Origin: an uncultured Planctomycetaceae bacterium | GTDB lineage: Bacteria > Planctomycetota > Planctomycetia > Pirellulales > Pirellulaceae | Assembly (NCBI GenBank): GCA_937967755.1 | Contig: CALBTA010000232.1 | Location: 1-6,800, forward strand | DNA length: 6,800 nucleotides | Direction of reading: 5' to 3' | In this document: piece after piece, positions 4,819-6,800 of the stretch | Layout: each line of letters starts with the position of its first letter | Numbering within the stretch: position 1 is the stretch's first letter | Notes under the pieces: generated by a model | Databases searched by the model: none | Told to the model about the DNA's origin: nothing | The model's input: only the letters and a program-made list of their open reading frames with translations | Translations under genes and position numbers: made by a program

Positions 4819-5369
4819 ACCTCCAACACGTCAACGTAAAAATCTTCGTCGACGGCGAACTGACTGTCGACCAGGAGCAGTTCATCAACATCTTTCACCG
4901 CCTGGTGGCCGAGCAGGCGATGGACCAGATGATGATTGACGTCGCCGACTACCGCCACGTGCCGGCCGGCCCCGGCGTGGTGATGGTGGGACTGGAAGCC
5001 GATTATGCGATGGACCATAAGGATTCGCGCTACGGGCTGCGGTACAACCGCAAGGGCGCGCTGGAAGGATCGAATGTCGACCGGATGAACCAGGCTTATT
5101 GGGCCGCCCGAAACTTGTGTACTTTGCTGGAGAGTGAACTCGACGGCCTGAAGTTCAGCGAGACCGAGTTCGAATTGTTCTTCAACGACCGGGCGCTGGC
5201 CCCTAATACGCCGGAAACACTGGCGGAAGCCAGGCCAGAAATTAAAGCGTTTCTCCGTGATGGGTTGGGGCAAACCGAGTTCGAGTTCGACTTCAACAAC
5301 GACCCGCGTAGTTTGTTCGGCGCGGTGGTGAAACTCGGGCAACCAGTTGCGGCAGCGGCTACCGCTTGA
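4815..5369 (+). CDS. Conserved protein of unknown function, coupled to sulfite reductase
   Basis: This 184-residue soluble protein has no signal peptide or membrane segment. Its start ATG overlaps the TGA stop of the sulfite reductase as ATGA, indicating translational coupling. No Shine-Dalgarno sequence precedes it; the upstream bases belong to the hairpin repeat and a C/A-rich stretch. The most distinctive segments are MMIDVADYRHVPAGPGVVMV (39-58), DYAMD (63-67), YGLRYNRKG (73-81) and NDRALAPNTPETL (124-136). I recall similar motifs (IDVADY-HVP-GPGV, APNTPET) in uncharacterised bacterial proteins but know no biochemical role. The context suggests a role with sulfite reduction or siroheme enzymes, which is inference only. 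The C-terminus is alanine-rich. The start is fixed by the overlap: the upstream frame extension comes from another reading frame of the reductase and is not plausible. Confidence 0.85.
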   Translation: MNLQHVNVKIFVDGELTVDQEQFINIFHRLVAEQAMDQMMIDVADYRHVPAGPGVVMVGLEADYAMDHKDSRYGLRYNRKGALEGSNVDRMNQAYWAARNLCTLLESELDGLKFSETEFELFFNDRALAPNTPETLAEARPEIKAFLRDGLGQTEFEFDFNNDPRSLFGAVVKLGQPVAAAATA

Positions 5370-5445
5370 TCGGCCTGCGGCAGCGCGATTGAATAGTTCG
5401 TAAAACCGGGCTTTTCAAATTGCCGCCTATCTGTGAGCCAGCGCC

Positions 5446-6252
5446 ATGCCCACTACGGTCAACGGGGTCGGTACGACCTACTTCGGCAAGCGGAACCTCG
5501 AACAATACCCAGGCGTTTGCCAGTGGTGCAACAACGCCACCACGCTTTCGGACTACGAAACAGGCTACTGGATTTGCCTGATTTTCATTCCCGTGATTCC
5601 GTTGGGCAGACGGATGATTCTGAACGAGTGCCCCGTTTGCACCCGCCACAGCGCCATCTCGCTGCGCGAGTGGGAGCGCGTTCGCGAAGCTTCCATCACT
5701 GACGGAATCCACGCGCTTTCATCACAAGGCAACAACCCCGAGAAGGCACTGGAACTGTTGGGGACGTACACCGCTTTCAAGCAGTATGACCAGGCGAGGG
5801 AACTGGCCGTGACCATCAAGTCGAACAATTGGAACAGCTACGACGTGTTGCTCGCTGTCGCTGGGTGGTTTGACGAAATGGGCATGCAGCGCGAGGCGGA
5901 CGAGTGTTTCGACCGCTGCCTCAAACTCGACTACGACTGCCCCGCATCGAAGCACATCCGTTGCATCACGCACATTCAAGAAGGGGAGCTGATCCCGGCC
6001 CGTGAACTGGCCACCGAGATGTTCAACATGGAACCGATGGAGAAACTGCCGGTAATGTCTCTGCTGGCCGACGCGTTCGAGCAGTCCCATCAGCTACCGG
6101 ACGCGTACGAATTGCACAAAATGATGCTTGGCCGGGTGCCCGAGCTGCGCGACGACAAAGAATTCTGCAAACACATTCGGAAGATCGAACAACAGATCGG
6201 CGTCTTCGAATCGGTCGTGCCGAAGCGCGGGCTGTTCGGCTGGTTTGGCTAA
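5446..6252 (+). CDS. Zinc-ribbon protein with TPR-like helical repeats
   Basis: This 268-residue protein begins with a probable zinc ribbon: C25-x2-C28 (VCQWC) and C62-x2-C65 (ECPVC) flank a hydrophobic stretch with FIPVIPLG (47-54). That arrangement resembles the small zinc-ribbon family in which FIP-PLG lies between two CxxC knuckles. Residues about 85-250 are amphipathic helical pairs consistent with TPR-like repeats, for example AREADECFDRCLKLD-type helices around 146-163 and 181-226. The tail ends in GLFGWFG. The hydrophobic stretch (about 41-52) is probably part of the ribbon fold rather than a true membrane segment. A scaffold or protein-binding role is likely; the partner is unknown. 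The start ATG has no clear ribosome binding site; the 76-bp upstream gap shows no strong promoter. The gene converges on the CpaE-like gene, leaving 27 bases between stop codons. Confidence 0.8.
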   Translation: MPTTVNGVGTTYFGKRNLEQYPGVCQWCNNATTLSDYETGYWICLIFIPVIPLGRRMILNECPVCTRHSAISLREWERVREASITDGIHALSSQGNNPEKALELLGTYTAFKQYDQARELAVTIKSNNWNSYDVLLAVAGWFDEMGMQREADECFDRCLKLDYDCPASKHIRCITHIQEGELIPARELATEMFNMEPMEKLPVMSLLADAFEQSHQLPDAYELHKMMLGRVPELRDDKEFCKHIRKIEQQIGVFESVVPKRGLFGWFG

Positions 6253-6279
6253 CCGGCAAACGGGAGGTAGCGGCGCTTT

Positions 6280-6800
6280 CTATGCCTTCTCTTCGGCAAC
6301 GGCTTGTTCCTTGCCTTTGGCTTTGAAGAATTTCAGCCAACTGCTGACCGCGTTGCCATCGCCGGATGGGGCAGGGGCGTTGCCTGAGAGGACGTCGGCC
6401 ATTTCGCGAAGCGATTGGGTGATGGCGGCTTTGGGTGCTTGCTCGACCAGCGGCACGCCGTTGTTGCGAACTTCGACCATCGTGCGGTAATCGTTCGGTA
6501 GTTGCCAAAAGATCTCGCGGTCGATGGTCTCTTGGGCCTTCTTCACGCTAATCTCGCCGCTGCCCAGCCCAACGCGGTTGACGACGATCTTCGTACGTTC
6601 CTTCAACCCATCTTCTTCGTCGAAGGACATTAGCAATCGCACGACGTTTCGCAGGCAAGGCAGGTCAAGCTGCGTGACCATCAGCGTATGCTGGGCCGCG
6701 TGTAACGCAACCATGTCGAGTTCCGAGTAGGTCTTCGACAAATCGATAATAACGTGCGTAAACGTCGCTTTGAGCAAGCCGATGACCCGCTGAAAGTCCT
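6280..6800 (-). CDS. CpaE/MinD-like ATPase, C-terminal part (start outside window)
   Basis: About 172 residues are visible and the frame is open to the right edge, so the N-terminus with the Walker A motif lies outside the window. The visible part has a Walker B-like strand THVIIDLS, then VTQLDLPCLRNVVRLL, VVNRVG, SVKKAQETIDREIFWQLPND and NNGVPLVEQAPKAAITQSLR. This series is typical of the CpaE/TadZ branch of the MinD/ParA ATPases, which help localise Tad (type IVc) pilus secretion machinery at the inner membrane or cell pole. The tail is rich in lysine, alanine and glutamate. A TTG inside the frame at 6777 is not the start, because family similarity continues upstream of it (DFQRVIG). No other Tad genes are in the window, so a Tad role is inferred from the family alone. 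Confidence 0.85.
   Translation of the reverse strand, partial: DFQRVIGLLKATFTHVIIDLSKTYSELDMVALHAAQHTLMVTQLDLPCLRNVVRLLMSFDEEDGLKERTKIVVNRVGLGSGEISVKKAQETIDREIFWQLPNDYRTMVEVRNNGVPLVEQAPKAAITQSLREMADVLSGNAPAPSGDGNAVSSWLKFFKAKGKEQAVAEEKA

Noticed and set aside
5354..5366. AGCGG-CTA-CCGCT as a terminator after the reductase operon
   Set aside because: The stem is only five base pairs, lies inside the coding sequence just before the stop codon, and has no T run after it.

Overview
The window looks like chromosomal DNA of a planctomycete, most likely of the Pirellulales type. This is an inference from the proteins (a CpaE-like ATPase, a zinc-ribbon/TPR protein with a characteristic N-terminus, a cysteine synthase-rhodanese fusion) and from intergenic DNA packed with short GC-rich hairpin repeats. 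No RNA gene, CRISPR array, transposase or phage gene was seen.

Layout. Positions 1-756 hold no convincing gene. They contain a near-consensus promoter (50-82), a paired-hairpin repeat (144-191), a degenerate direct repeat (196-365), a 27-bp dispersed repeat (381-407), an 85-bp element with perfect 11-bp inverted ends (410-494), a partial direct copy of its left end (503-526), a terminator-like hairpin (663-691) and five exact heptad units GTACNNN (718-752). A PLP-dependent cysteine synthase fused to a rhodanese domain follows on the minus strand (757-2142). A 315-bp divergent spacer (2143-2457) ends in a 23-bp-stem hairpin made of two inverted repeat copies. On the plus strand come a siroheme sulfite reductase with an extra C-terminal helical domain (2458-4818), a conserved protein of unknown function overlapping it by ATGA (4815-5369), and a zinc-ribbon plus TPR-like protein (5446-6252). 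The C-terminal half of a CpaE/MinD-like ATPase enters convergently from the right edge (6280-6800, minus).

How the genes fit together. The sulfite reductase would make sulfide, and the divergent cysteine synthase would fix that sulfide into cysteine. Its rhodanese domain could carry persulfide sulfur. The window therefore centres on a sulfur-assimilation locus. The 184-residue protein coupled to the reductase is the best candidate for an uncharacterised accessory factor. The zinc-ribbon/TPR protein and the CpaE-like ATPase appear unrelated to sulfur metabolism.

The most unusual point is that a paired-hairpin repeat, also present intergenically at 144-191, lies inside the 3' end of the sulfite reductase frame. 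It encodes most of the C-terminal tail of that protein and sits 26 bases before the start codon of the next gene, which lacks a visible Shine-Dalgarno sequence.
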